From positions 79,724 to 143,723 of the forward strand of contig VXOR01000061.1 in the NCBI GenBank assembly GCA_009840005.1: DNA of 64,000 bases. The letters run 5' to 3'. This DNA comes from Gemmatimonadota bacterium (lineage in GTDB: Bacteria; Latescibacterota; UBA2968; UBA8231). Shown here piece by piece: positions 52,363-60,425 of this stretch. Position 1 is the first letter of the stretch. Each line of letters begins with the position of its first letter. The notes below the pieces were generated by a model that was not told the DNA's origin, ran no database searches, and saw only the letters and a list, made by a program, of their open reading frames with translations. The position numbers and the translations under genes were made by a program.

Positions 52363-53925
52363 CTACACAGTCGGGTGTCTTTCTTTAGTACTCTTTACGG
52401 CTAGGCGGTTCAGCGCATCCACATAAGCCCTCGCACTGGCCTCGATAACGTCGGTCGAAACGCCCCGGCCCCGCGCCTGTTCTCCACTTCTCGACAGATG
52501 TACCGTCACCTCGCCCAGCGCTTGGCTACCCGAGGTGATCGCACGAATGGCATAATCGTCCAGTTGGATGTCGTTATCTTCTTGTGGATGGCTGGCGAGC
52601 GCTCGGTTAATGGCCTCATAAACAGCATCTACCGGCCCGCCGCCCTGAGCCGATCCCTCCACAGGCTCGCCAGCGGCAATACTCAAACGCACCGTCGCCG
52701 AGGGCACGTCTCCAGTGCGGCTAACTGCGTGCAGATACTTTATTTCGTAACAGAGTATCCCCTCGCCGGGATCGTCGAGAAAGATCTCGACTAGGTCCTC
52801 GTCAAAGATCTCCTTTTTCTTGTCGGCCAGTTCCAAGAACTTCTCGTAGATCTTGTCCAGCTTCGCCTGATCCAACTCGTAGCCCAAGACCTCCAGCCGA
52901 TGGCGCAGCGCAGCGCGTCCCGAGCGCGCCGTCAGTACGATCTCGGTAGCCTCCAGCCCCACATCTTTCGGATCCATAATCTCAAAGGTGTCTCGCTGCT
53001 TGAGGACCCCATCCTGGTGGATGCCCGAGCTGTGCGCAAAGGCATTGGCACCGACAATCGCCTTGTTGGGCTGGACCGCGATGCCCATCAAGCGGCTAAC
53101 TAGCCGGCTGGTAGAGACGATTTCCTCGGTGACCACTTCAGTATCAAAGCCGAAGTAGTTCTGGCGCGTCTTTAGCGCCATGACGATCTCCTCCAGCGAG
53201 GTATTGCCGGCTCGCTCGCCCAAGCCGTTGATCGTGCATTCGGCTTGGCGTGCGCCTTTTTTGATCGCGGAGAGGGTATTGGGTACCGCCATGCCCAGAT
53301 CGTCGTGGCAATGGACGCTGATGATGGCGTCTCCACTGTTGGGCACTTCAGCGATAATCCGCGCGATCATCTCCCCGAATTCTTCGGGTACGGCATAGCC
53401 GACCGTGTCGGGGATATTGATCGTCGTCGCCCCTGCGGCGATGGTCGCCGCGATGATCTCGTAGAGGTAGCTAGGCTCAGTGCGAGTGGCGTCCAAGGGT
53501 GAGAACTCGACATCGTCACAGTACGACTTGGCCTGCTCCACCGACTCCACCGCCATCTTCAGCACCTCTTCCCGGCCTTTGCGCAATTGGCCCGCGAGTT
53601 GAATATCCGATGTGCCGATAAAGGTGTGGATCCGCGGCCGAGATGCGCCTTGGAGGGCCGCACCCGCTCGTTCAACGTCCTTGGGCACGGCGCGGGCCAA
53701 CCCACAGATTATCGGCCCTTCGACTTCCTGCCCAATGCGGCGCACGGCCTCAAAGTCCTCGTTGGAGGACACCGGAAAGCCGGCCTCGATAATATCGACC
53801 TTCAACCGCGCCAACTGGTAGGCGATTTCCAGCTTCTCTCTAGCCGTCAGCGAGGCACCGGGCGTCTGCTCGGCATCCCGCAGTGTGGTGTCGAAAATAT
53901 ATACGCGATTTGCATCAGCCATCAT
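52363..53925 (-). CDS. leuA: 2-isopropylmalate synthase LeuA
   Basis: First committed enzyme of leucine synthesis. The DTTLRDAEQTPGASLTAREK start, SVHCHDDLGMAVPNTLSAIK near 205 and NGLGERAGNTSLEEIVMALK near 240 are HMGL-like motifs of LeuA. The C-terminal allosteric (leucine-sensing) domain is present (residues about 395-510), so feedback control is likely. The 520-aa length is standard. The start ATGATG overlaps the end of a 44-codon upstream ORF, a coupling arrangement. Confidence 0.94.
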   Translation of the reverse strand: MMADANRVYIFDTTLRDAEQTPGASLTAREKLEIAYQLARLKVDIIEAGFPVSSNEDFEAVRRIGQEVEGPIICGLARAVPKDVERAGAALQGASRPRIHTFIGTSDIQLAGQLRKGREEVLKMAVESVEQAKSYCDDVEFSPLDATRTEPSYLYEIIAATIAAGATTINIPDTVGYAVPEEFGEMIARIIAEVPNSGDAIISVHCHDDLGMAVPNTLSAIKKGARQAECTINGLGERAGNTSLEEIVMALKTRQNYFGFDTEVVTEEIVSTSRLVSRLMGIAVQPNKAIVGANAFAHSSGIHQDGVLKQRDTFEIMDPKDVGLEATEIVLTARSGRAALRHRLEVLGYELDQAKLDKIYEKFLELADKKKEIFDEDLVEIFLDDPGEGILCYEIKYLHAVSRTGDVPSATVRLSIAAGEPVEGSAQGGGPVDAVYEAINRALASHPQEDNDIQLDDYAIRAITSGSQALGEVTVHLSRSGEQARGRGVSTDVIEASARAYVDALNRLAVKSTKERHPTV

Positions 53926-54049
53926 GTGTTTTTCCTAGGCTAGCCGGATGAAGTGGTACAAGCGGCAGACGGTCCCCTCCAGCCGTGCAGAGACCGCCTA
54001 CCGATCTAAGGTCGGGGTCGGAACTCAACTCGCTAAGTAAGGGTTCCAT
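53915..54049 (-). CDS. Small ORF coupled to leuA
   Basis: A 44-codon ORF starts at ATG 54049 behind AAAGGAGGTGAGCGCG, one of the strongest ribosome-binding sequences in the window. It ends with TGA at 53915-53917, overlapping the leuA start ATGATG. The peptide (MEPLLSELSSDPDLRS, then LCTAGGDRLPLVPLHPASLG) is 20% Leu but not tightly clustered. It could be a real small protein or a translational-coupling ORF that lets ribosomes reach leuA. No family is recognised. Confidence 0.55.
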   Translation of the reverse strand: MEPLLSELSSDPDLRSVGGLCTAGGDRLPLVPLHPASLGKTHDG

Positions 54050-54070
54050 CGCGCTCACCTCCTTTCAGAA

Positions 54071-54147
54071 GCCAGTGGTCAGTGGTCAGTGGTTAGTCCC
54101 CTCCGGGGGAGGTTGGGACTGGTCACTGGCCACCGACCACCAATCAC
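54071..54147. repeat. Inverted repeat of the CAGTGGTCAGTGG family
   Basis: GCCAGTGGTCAGTGGTCAGT and the facing GGGACTGGTCACTGGCCACC pair across a CCTCCGGGGGAGG centre. It lies between ilvC and the small ORF before leuA and could act as an RNA stem in the operon message. A related single arm is at 32903-32935. Confidence 0.7.
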
Positions 54148-54152
54148 TATAC

Positions 54153-55145
54153 TTATTTGTCGTCCAGCCAACTCATCATCGCGCGCAGCCGGGTGCCGAC
54201 GGTCTCAATCAGGTGCTCGGAATCGCGGCGCTTGATCGCATTGTACACCGGGCGGCCCACTTGGTTTTCGGCCAGCCATTCCCGCGCAAAGTGGCCGTTT
54301 TGCACATCGGCGAGAATCTGCTTCATTTCCGCTCGCGTCTGCTCGGTTATCACCCGGCGGCCGCGCGTCAAGTCGCCGAACTCCGCAGTATCCGAAATCG
54401 ACGAGCGCATGTTGGCAATGCCGCCCTCGTAGATCAGATCGACGATCAGCTTGACCTCGTGCAAACACTCGAAATAAGCAACCTCGGGCTGGTAGCCAGC
54501 CTCGACGAGCGTGTCGAACGCCGCGCGGATCAGCTCGGTCAAACCGCCACACAGCACCACCTGCTCGCCGAACAAGTCGGTCTCCGTCTCCTCGCGGAAG
54601 GTCGTCTCAATGACTCCGGCCCGGCCGCAGCCAATCCCCTTGGCATAGGCCAAGCCGACCTCGTGCGCCCGGCCAGTGGCGTCTTGGTACACGGCCAACA
54701 GGCCCGGCACGCCACCCCCTTGCTGGTACACGCGGCGCACCAAGTGCCCCGGCCCTTTGGGCGCGACCATGAACACATCGACATCCGGCGGCGGTACTAC
54801 CTGCCCAAAGTGGATGTTAAACCCGTGGGCAAAGGCGAGGGCATTGCCCGCTTCGAGATTGGGGCGGATATCGGCTTCGTACACGGCCTTCTGGACTTCG
54901 TCGTTAATCAGGATCACCACGATGTCACCCCGCTTGCTGGCCTCGGCCACATCGGCTACCGCCAGCCCTTCGGCCTCGGCCTCGGCGCGCCGCTTACTAC
55001 CCGCGCGCAAGCCCACCACCACCTTGACGCCGCTCTCCGCCAAGTTGAGCGAATGGGCGTGGCCTTGGCTGCCGTAGCCGATGACGGCCACGGTCTTGTC
55101 CGAGAGCAGGTCGAGATTGGCGTCGTTGTCGTAGTACATCTGCAT
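54153..55145 (-). CDS. ilvC: Ketol-acid reductoisomerase IlvC
   Basis: NADPH-dependent reductoisomerase of valine, leucine and isoleucine synthesis. The Rossmann motif [20 protein letters not shown] at about 19-38, the hydrophobic [12 protein letters not shown] near 105, and the metal-binding [20 protein letters not shown] near 180-200 fit class I IlvC (330 aa). AAGGAGAA is 7 nt before the ATG at 55145. It is the first enzyme gene of the operon, preceded by the leader peptide. ilvBN, ilvD and ilvE are not in the window. Confidence 0.97.
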   Translation of the reverse strand: MQMYYDNDANLDLLSDKTVAVIGYGSQGHAHSLNLAESGVKVVVGLRAGSKRRAEAEAEGLAVADVAEASKRGDIVVILINDEVQKAVYEADIRPNLEAGNALAFAHGFNIHFGQVVPPPDVDVFMVAPKGPGHLVRRVYQQGGGVPGLLAVYQDATGRAHEVGLAYAKGIGCGRAGVIETTFREETETDLFGEQVVLCGGLTELIRAAFDTLVEAGYQPEVAYFECLHEVKLIVDLIYEGGIANMRSSISDTAEFGDLTRGRRVITEQTRAEMKQILADVQNGHFAREWLAENQVGRPVYNAIKRRDSEHLIETVGTRLRAMMSWLDDK

Positions 55146-55266
55146 GAAAATTCTCCTTCACTGAGGGCGTTGAGATTGTTTTATAGACATAGTTAGCTAA
55201 TAGCCGGCTCGTTGCAGCGGCTTCGTCCGTTAATTGGGCTGTTAAACGTGGAACGAGGAGCGAAGC
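55146..55266 (-). promoter_or_regulatory. Candidate attenuator between the leader peptide and ilvC
   Basis: On the minus strand GGCTTCG (55267-55261) can pair with CGAAGCC (55225-55219), while CTCGTT (55257-55252) can pair with AACGAG (55213-55208). The two pairings interleave and so exclude each other. A third, GCCGGC (55283-55278) with GCCGGC (55208-55203), starts inside the leader codons. This is the layout expected of an attenuator. No U-tract follows the last stem, so control might act by Rho or at translation. Confidence 0.45.
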
Positions 55267-55383
55267 CTACTTGACCGGCCGGCCAATAATAAGCAGTAAG
55301 TCGAGGAGGAGAAGTCGGAGGCGCGCCCACACTGGGGTCGGGCGGAAAATACGCGGGGACTGGAACGGCGCGCTCATTGGCAT
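55267..55383 (-). CDS. Branched-chain amino acid leader peptide of the ilv-leu operon
   Basis: A 38-codon ORF not found by size filters. Its second half reads RLRLLLLDLLLIIGRPVK: seven Leu and two Ile in a ten-codon stretch after two basic residues, as in classical ilv/leu attenuators. The stop TAG at 55267-55269 lies 121 nt before the ilvC ATG. Start is ATG 55383 or 55377 (AGGTTTAATG gives only a weak RBS). A TATAAT at 55421-55416 would begin the message some 30 nt upstream. Function is inferred from codon content and position. Confidence 0.65.
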   Translation of the reverse strand: MPMSAPFQSPRIFRPTPVWARLRLLLLDLLLIIGRPVK

Positions 55384-55415
55384 TAAACCTAAGTAATCCA
55401 AGAAGTTAGCGTTCA

Positions 55416-55421
55416 ATTATA
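55416..55421 (-). promoter_or_regulatory. Candidate -10 box for the ilv-leu operon
   Basis: A perfect TATAAT reads on the minus strand about 33 nt before the leader-peptide ATG. No good -35 is found at 16-18 nt; TTGAAC is only 9 nt away. It is therefore only a candidate. Confidence 0.35.
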
Positions 55422-55444
55422 CGATAAAGGGTTCAATATATGGC

Positions 55445-55640
55445 GTGCCAGAGGGAATGTCAAGCTGTATGGCGCATCTCCCGCGTCGAGTATCTGTTGA
55501 CCGTCTAGCTCGCTCAATTGCACCAGCACGCGGAAGCCGGGCCGCTCTTGGATATGCCAGCGTCGGGACGCAGATAGAGGACGCTGGAATAGATGGGCAG
55601 GCCGTGCTACTCAATGCTGCGGCCGATATAGCCAGCCATG
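55445..55640 (-). pseudogene. Possible remnant of an Rpn-type (PD-(D/E)XK transposase-like) gene
   Basis: On the minus strand the sequence HGLPIYSSVLYLRPDAG (about 55607-55555), after a frameshift, is followed by QERPGFRVLVQLSELDGQQI. This order resembles the middle of Rpn/DUF4351-type recombination-promoting nucleases (LPVYPVVIYLRP, then FRYRVIRL). There are stops and frame changes, and no start or catalytic core. The call rests on my recollection of the pattern and is weak. Confidence 0.3.
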
Positions 55641-56093
55641 CGCGATGCCTTTTTTTAAAAACCGCAAAAAAATAGTTGATCTTCGTCGATCAATTCCGTA
55701 TCCATATTGTCATACTCCGCGAGTTGAAACCTCATACATCTGCTATTCAACTCCACACCTTGTTTTCGGCTCGAGCGCGTCGAAGCCGTAAACACTCCGA
55801 TCACCCAAACTACTCGCGGCCTCAGGGCATCGCGCCCTCCACACTAAACGACAACGTAATTCGACAGCTTCACCAACGGACGTTACGCCGTTTTTGTCAT
55901 ACCTGCGAAAGCGGGAAGGACCATGGATAGGCGACCTTGTAGGGGCGTCCCGTAGGGGCGTCCAAACTATCCGGTACCCCAGCCGGTGGGACGCAACCAG
56001 CGTCGGCTCAGTACAAGCGTCCCGTTCCCCGACCCACCTCCTCCGGCTGGCTGGCACCGATCGCTATCCAGTAACCAAGAAGGAGATATCCCC
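55641..56093. other. Intergenic region with two repeat families
   Basis: No gene is supported. At 55880-55920 is the GTTACGCCGTTTTTGTCATA repeat also at 12137-12195; at 55939-55963 GTAGGGGCGTCC occurs twice, related to the palindrome at 34631. The rest of 55641-55880 is nondescript. The open frame from 55986 upstream of the lipoprotein gene is judged noncoding. Confidence 0.6.
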
Positions 56094-57305
56094 ATGTTGC
56101 ATAATCCCAAGAATAAGCAACACCTCTGCGCTCGCTTAGCCACCGGGCTTTGCGCCGCGTACCTGTCGTTGCTTTTTATTGCATGCAGCAATGAATCTCG
56201 AGTTCCCAACAACTCTCCGTTGATTGCTGCCAAGCTAGCTCAAGGCGACGCGTTCCCGCCGTGCCAGCTCCCCATTGCCGCCAGCGAAGATGGCGCATTC
56301 ATCAACATCACGTGCACACTGGACAACTCTTGGCCCACCAGTGCGGTGCACAGTCAGCACAGTCGCGGTTTTCATTGGGGTGCTAACAACCGCACGCTAG
56401 TCGTTGTCGGTTCTGCCGAGGATGATAACATTGTGCAAGGCTCGTGGGATGTCGAGCTGTCGCTCCCGGGCGACGGCACCATTGCCGCCAAGAGTGCGCC
56501 AATGGTTAGGGTTACCGACGACGACATGGAGACTCTGGCGATTGAGTACCATCCTCAAGTCGTGCGGGTGGCGCAGCCCGCACAGGCCACATGGTATGTC
56601 GATGTGTACTACAAGACCCCGAGGATATTCTTGGAGTCGCAACGCGTAACCTTTACGCTGGACGGCGATCGGTCTATACGCACCTCCACTACCGGCACGG
56701 CAGGGGTCGTGTTTTTCTATAAGAGCGGCCCGTCGGCGTCGGAGGTGCAGCTCGATTCCCAGAGCTTTGATCGCGCCACCAATGGCGTCCATCCCCTGGC
56801 GGATTGGATGAATTACCTGGCTCGCGGAGGCTATATACAAAGCGTATCCGTCCAAGGAACAGATTACAGCAACATCGAGGCGGGCCTCCTGCACTACGAG
56901 CACGACATCCCGGCGCAGACCTCTGTCGCCGTCGAGGGCGGCCTTGAGCACGGCGAGATCGTAGTCAAAGGAAATCGCGAGGTGGCGGGTGGGGTAGTCC
57001 TGGGAGTGACCATCACCTCGTCTCTCCACGCCGGCAACCCCGCGTTTGATCTCAACGGTGCCGCCCAAAACGCTTGGGCAGAAAAGCTTGAGGGGCCTGG
57101 GGCCATCGCCCGCCTTCCCCTCAAGCGGAGCAATGGAACAGGCATTAGCGATGCGCCCTACTCCTGTGGTGGGGCTGGTCGGGTCGAGGTGCTGATCGAG
57201 AGAAGCAACAACCCCCTCTTTGACTACATTAAAATCCACGAGTCGGTCGAGGGCGCTGTGAATGGCGCCGACGAGCGCACCGCGTCCTTCGCTATCTGCC
57301 CATAA
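56094..57305 (+). CDS. Lipoprotein of unknown function
   Basis: A 403-aa protein starting at ATG 56094, with AAGGAGATAT 8 nt upstream. Residues 10-29 form a signal ending in the lipobox FIAC (ATGLCAAYLSLLFIAC), so the Cys is lipidated. The mature protein is beta-rich with no family recognised; a FYKSGPSASEVQLDSQSF-like middle and a C-terminal VEVLIERSNNPLFDYIKIHE are visible. Codon usage is less G+C-rich than in neighbours. It stands alone between a repeat-rich gap and an acyltransferase gene. Confidence 0.7.
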   Translation: MLHNPKNKQHLCARLATGLCAAYLSLLFIACSNESRVPNNSPLIAAKLAQGDAFPPCQLPIAASEDGAFINITCTLDNSWPTSAVHSQHSRGFHWGANNRTLVVVGSAEDDNIVQGSWDVELSLPGDGTIAAKSAPMVRVTDDDMETLAIEYHPQVVRVAQPAQATWYVDVYYKTPRIFLESQRVTFTLDGDRSIRTSTTGTAGVVFFYKSGPSASEVQLDSQSFDRATNGVHPLADWMNYLARGGYIQSVSVQGTDYSNIEAGLLHYEHDIPAQTSVAVEGGLEHGEIVVKGNREVAGGVVLGVTITSSLHAGNPAFDLNGAAQNAWAEKLEGPGAIARLPLKRSNGTGISDAPYSCGGAGRVEVLIERSNNPLFDYIKIHESVEGAVNGADERTASFAICP

Positions 57306-57464
57306 TAGGGTAATTTAGACAGTCCTCTACCACCCAAGCGACCCAAGACCTACCGGAAAAATTCTTAATTTTCAAAATGTACCACTACCCGATCTTGCGG
57401 TGCGGCGCACGAGTTCGCAAAATGGGATAGGAGTCTATCTTGAATCCCAACCGCGAAATCGCCT

Positions 57465-58448
57465 GTGGCCGACACCTTTGAAATCCGCCTCGTCGCCGAC
57501 GACACGGCGTGGGACGCCTTCGTCCGCCAAGCCGTCGGCGGCACGGTATTTTCCACCAGCGCGTGGCTGCGCTGTGCGGCGGCCGCTACCGGCGGTCAAG
57601 TAAACCGCCTCGGCTGCTACCGCAACGGCCACCTCGTCGCCGGTATCAGCGGCTTGGCTCGCCGCCGCATGGGTCTCTACCGCCTCGAAACCCCAGAGCT
57701 GACGCCCCACACCGGCCTACTCCTCGCCCCGGTCGCTGGCAAAGGACCAGCCAAAGCCGAAGCAGCCCAACACCGCGCTTGCACGCACCTGACGGACCAT
57801 CTCGCCAAGCACTACGACCGCGTCTTCCTAGTCCACGCGCCGTCCATCGCCGATGTGCGCCCCTTCACTTGGCAGGGCTGGGACGCATACCTGCGCTATA
57901 CCTATCGGCTACCGCTCGGCGACAGCAACGCACTATGGGAGCGAATCGAGCGCCGCACGCGCACCGCCATTCGCAAGGCTGAAAAACTCGGCTATCAACT
58001 GCGGCCCACCAGCGATGTCGCGCTGTTCCGGCGGCAGTACGAAGCCATCTACGCCAACCAAGCCAACGGCTCCCCAATCGCCGCGGCCTTGGCTGAACGC
58101 TTTGTCGCCGCAGCCTTGGAGGCTGGTCTAGCCCAAGCGTCCGAAATCACCTGCCAGGACGGGCCAGCCGCGATCGTCGCTTTTGTCGAGGGATTCGACA
58201 CCACTTATGCCTGGGCCGCCGGAGCCGACCCGGCTTACAACCACACAGGGGCCATCTCGCTGTTGTATTGGCAATACTACACCACAGCCGCCCACCAGTA
58301 CTTCGACTTCGTCGGCGCTAACATGCCGAGCATCGCCTTTTTCAAGCGCGGCTTTGGCTGCAACCTCGTGCCGTACTACGCGGTGGAGGGATACAAGAGT
58401 GGGTGGGTCAAACGCGCTTTTGGCCTCCGCCAAGCCCTGCGCGGCTGA
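57465..58448 (+). CDS. FemAB/BioF2-like GNAT acyltransferase
   Basis: A 327-aa protein with the tandem-GNAT pattern of FemAB/BioF2-like transferases: early WDAFVRQAVGGTVFSTSAWL, then RRTRTAIRKAEKLGYQLRPT near 165 and YFDFVGANMPSIAFFKRGFG near 285. The last motif (DF.GA..P...FK..FG) is the classic CelD/FemAB hallmark. These proteins add amino-acyl or acyl groups to cell-wall or exopolysaccharide precursors. It starts with GTG at 57465. The gene converges on the OPT-like transporter gene. Confidence 0.82.
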   Translation: MADTFEIRLVADDTAWDAFVRQAVGGTVFSTSAWLRCAAAATGGQVNRLGCYRNGHLVAGISGLARRRMGLYRLETPELTPHTGLLLAPVAGKGPAKAEAAQHRACTHLTDHLAKHYDRVFLVHAPSIADVRPFTWQGWDAYLRYTYRLPLGDSNALWERIERRTRTAIRKAEKLGYQLRPTSDVALFRRQYEAIYANQANGSPIAAALAERFVAAALEAGLAQASEITCQDGPAAIVAFVEGFDTTYAWAAGADPAYNHTGAISLLYWQYYTTAAHQYFDFVGANMPSIAFFKRGFGCNLVPYYAVEGYKSGWVKRAFGLRQALRG

Positions 58449-58454
58449 CGGTCC

Positions 58455-60425
58455 TCAATAGTGCAACTGCGTCACCGACTTAGATATTAACGCAATCGCC
58501 ACCGCGGACATGCCCACCAAGCCCATCCCACACGCATACCCAGCCAGCAACACCGGCGCGTATTGCCGCCACTGCTGCGTCCCAAAGCGCGGCTCCAGCC
58601 AATAACGGGCCAGCAGGGCACCAGCCATTTCCGGAATCAGCAAATGCGGCAGGCCCCCAAGGCCGCGCACAAACCCGTACACCAGCGAAATTGGCCACCC
58701 CAACCACGACATCACCCCAAACAGCCCTCCGGCCAGCACAAAACTCCCCGCGATCCACCACCCCTTAATCGCCTGATCAAACAGCGTTTCCCCACCCAAC
58801 GTCGCCGAGTACCACAGGCACTGGCGCAGCGCAATGAGATGCCAATACGTCTGCGCGTATTGGAAGGTCGGCGAGGGAATAGGCTCCATCTGCCACACCA
58901 GCGACCAAAACACAAAGCCGCAGACCAAGCTCAGCGGCAACAGCAACAGCTCGGCCTTGATGATCGACGAGAAGCGCGTCCCGGTCAGCTCCACTTCGCG
59001 GAAAAGTTGGGCGCGCCGACCGTGGTCGGAGTACGGAATGGGCGCAAACCATATATCAATGCCCTTGTAGCCGCTCAAGATAAAAGCGCCCTCGCGCAGC
59101 AGCGGAAAGCTGACCAACTGTCCCGTCAACCCAGCCATGCGCGCATTGACATACGAAATCACCGGCGTCACCACGAAGCCAAAAAGCAGCAAAAAGATCA
59201 GCGGAAACTCATCGTCGTCCAGTAGCAACACGCAGAGCCAGATCATGGCCAACGTCGATAGGACGTATCCGCCAATCGCTATCCACAGCGGGAAGTCGCC
59301 CCGCCCGGCCGGCGTATCCCGCAACGGACGATGTTCACCCTGACGGCGCGCAGCCCGCACCGACAGCACGGCGTGCACCAAACCAATCGCACCGACAGCC
59401 GCGCCCGCGCCAATGTACACGCTCATCCACACGTCGATATCATTGGCGAAATTCGTCAGAATCGCGTCCATGCCCGGCCGCCAGTGCGTCAGCATACCCG
59501 CGTGGTAGAGAATCGGGCTGCCCAAGGCGTGGACCATGGCCGCGACAAACGTGCCAACGACGATCCAAAACGGCAGCACCATCCCCAACAACACCAAGCC
59601 CAAGTCCGTGCCAATGCCCAAGGGTGCAGCCGGCAGAATGGTCTCCGTAGTGCGCGTCAGGTCGATCCAGGGGATGGGCAGCAGGACGATGGGATCGCTG
59701 GCGATCAACCCAGTCAGCGCCGGCAACCCCACGTACACCGCGCCGAACAACAACCCAATCCCCATCCCCACCGAGAAAACCCGCCAGCGCCAGCTATCCC
59801 GCCCCTCGTCACTCTCGGCCAGCGCGGTCGCCCCCTGCGCGGCGACTGGTGCCAACGGAAAGGGCAAGCGCTCCACATCGGACGTAACCCGAAAGAGGAT
59901 GTAGCCAAGCGTAAACCACTCGATCCGCGACAAAAACTGCGAGGCGACCAGTACGACCATTGGCGGGATCCACGCCCGGTGCAAAAAGCTGCGACCCATC
60001 AGCGCATCGGAACCAATCGGCGGCGCGACCCATTCCGGGATGTGCTCGGCAATGCCAAAGCCGGCCGCGGCCTGCGACTGCACGAGGTACTGGTTCCACA
60101 CCAGTTGCCCAAACGGCCCCCCGGCCAGCATGGTGCCGCCGATGACGCCAGCCAAGCCGCCGGCAATGTAGTAGATCAGGTAAATCTCCTGGCGCGTCAG
60201 CGCCGAAAAGGAACGCCGCGCCAGCTCGGAAAACAGGATAATGGTCACCCACTCGGCAGCCGCGCCGAGCGATGCGCCAGCAATCAAACCCATGTAAATG
60301 GCACCGGGCATCATGATAAAGCCGACAAAGAACGCCCCGGCCACAGTCCGTGCAGTAAAGCCCTCGCGAAAGCGCGTCGGGGGCTGCATCAAGTCGCGGT
60401 AGCTAGTTAGATCGTTAGCCGTCAC
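58455..60425 (-). CDS. OPT-like multi-pass membrane protein (DUF6785/DUF6784 type), second copy
   Basis: A 656-aa membrane protein with about 14 hydrophobic segments. The pattern includes FVGFIMMPGAIYMGLIAGAS near 40, a central YILFRVTSDVERLPFPLAPV near 205 and the tail region GGLPHLLIPEMAGALLARYW. It is a paralogue of the next gene, resembling OPT-like DUF6785/6784 proteins I recall from Planctomycetes and Latescibacteria. I chose the GTG at 60425, which overlaps the upstream stop as GTGA; the longer frame would overlap that gene by 150 nt. Substrate unknown. Confidence 0.75.
   Translation of the reverse strand: MTANDLTSYRDLMQPPTRFREGFTARTVAGAFFVGFIMMPGAIYMGLIAGASLGAAAEWVTIILFSELARRSFSALTRQEIYLIYYIAGGLAGVIGGTMLAGGPFGQLVWNQYLVQSQAAAGFGIAEHIPEWVAPPIGSDALMGRSFLHRAWIPPMVVLVASQFLSRIEWFTLGYILFRVTSDVERLPFPLAPVAAQGATALAESDEGRDSWRWRVFSVGMGIGLLFGAVYVGLPALTGLIASDPIVLLPIPWIDLTRTTETILPAAPLGIGTDLGLVLLGMVLPFWIVVGTFVAAMVHALGSPILYHAGMLTHWRPGMDAILTNFANDIDVWMSVYIGAGAAVGAIGLVHAVLSVRAARRQGEHRPLRDTPAGRGDFPLWIAIGGYVLSTLAMIWLCVLLLDDDEFPLIFLLLFGFVVTPVISYVNARMAGLTGQLVSFPLLREGAFILSGYKGIDIWFAPIPYSDHGRRAQLFREVELTGTRFSSIIKAELLLLPLSLVCGFVFWSLVWQMEPIPSPTFQYAQTYWHLIALRQCLWYSATLGGETLFDQAIKGWWIAGSFVLAGGLFGVMSWLGWPISLVYGFVRGLGGLPHLLIPEMAGALLARYWLEPRFGTQQWRQYAPVLLAGYACGMGLVGMSAVAIALISKSVTQLHY

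Noticed and set aside
53985..55196. A 403-aa plus-strand open frame opposite ilvC.
   Set aside because: It is the antisense shadow of ilvC, and its first part is the CAGTGG repeat.
54153..55440. T-box riboswitch before ilvC.
   Set aside because: No specifier stem or conserved T-box core sequence could be found; the leader peptide explains the long 5' region better.
55986..56093. Upstream extension of the lipoprotein frame.
   Set aside because: The lipobox and RBS place the start at 56094.
59331..60410. A 359-aa plus-strand open frame.
   Set aside because: The His/Arg/Gln-rich product is the complement of a membrane-protein gene, a common shadow pattern.
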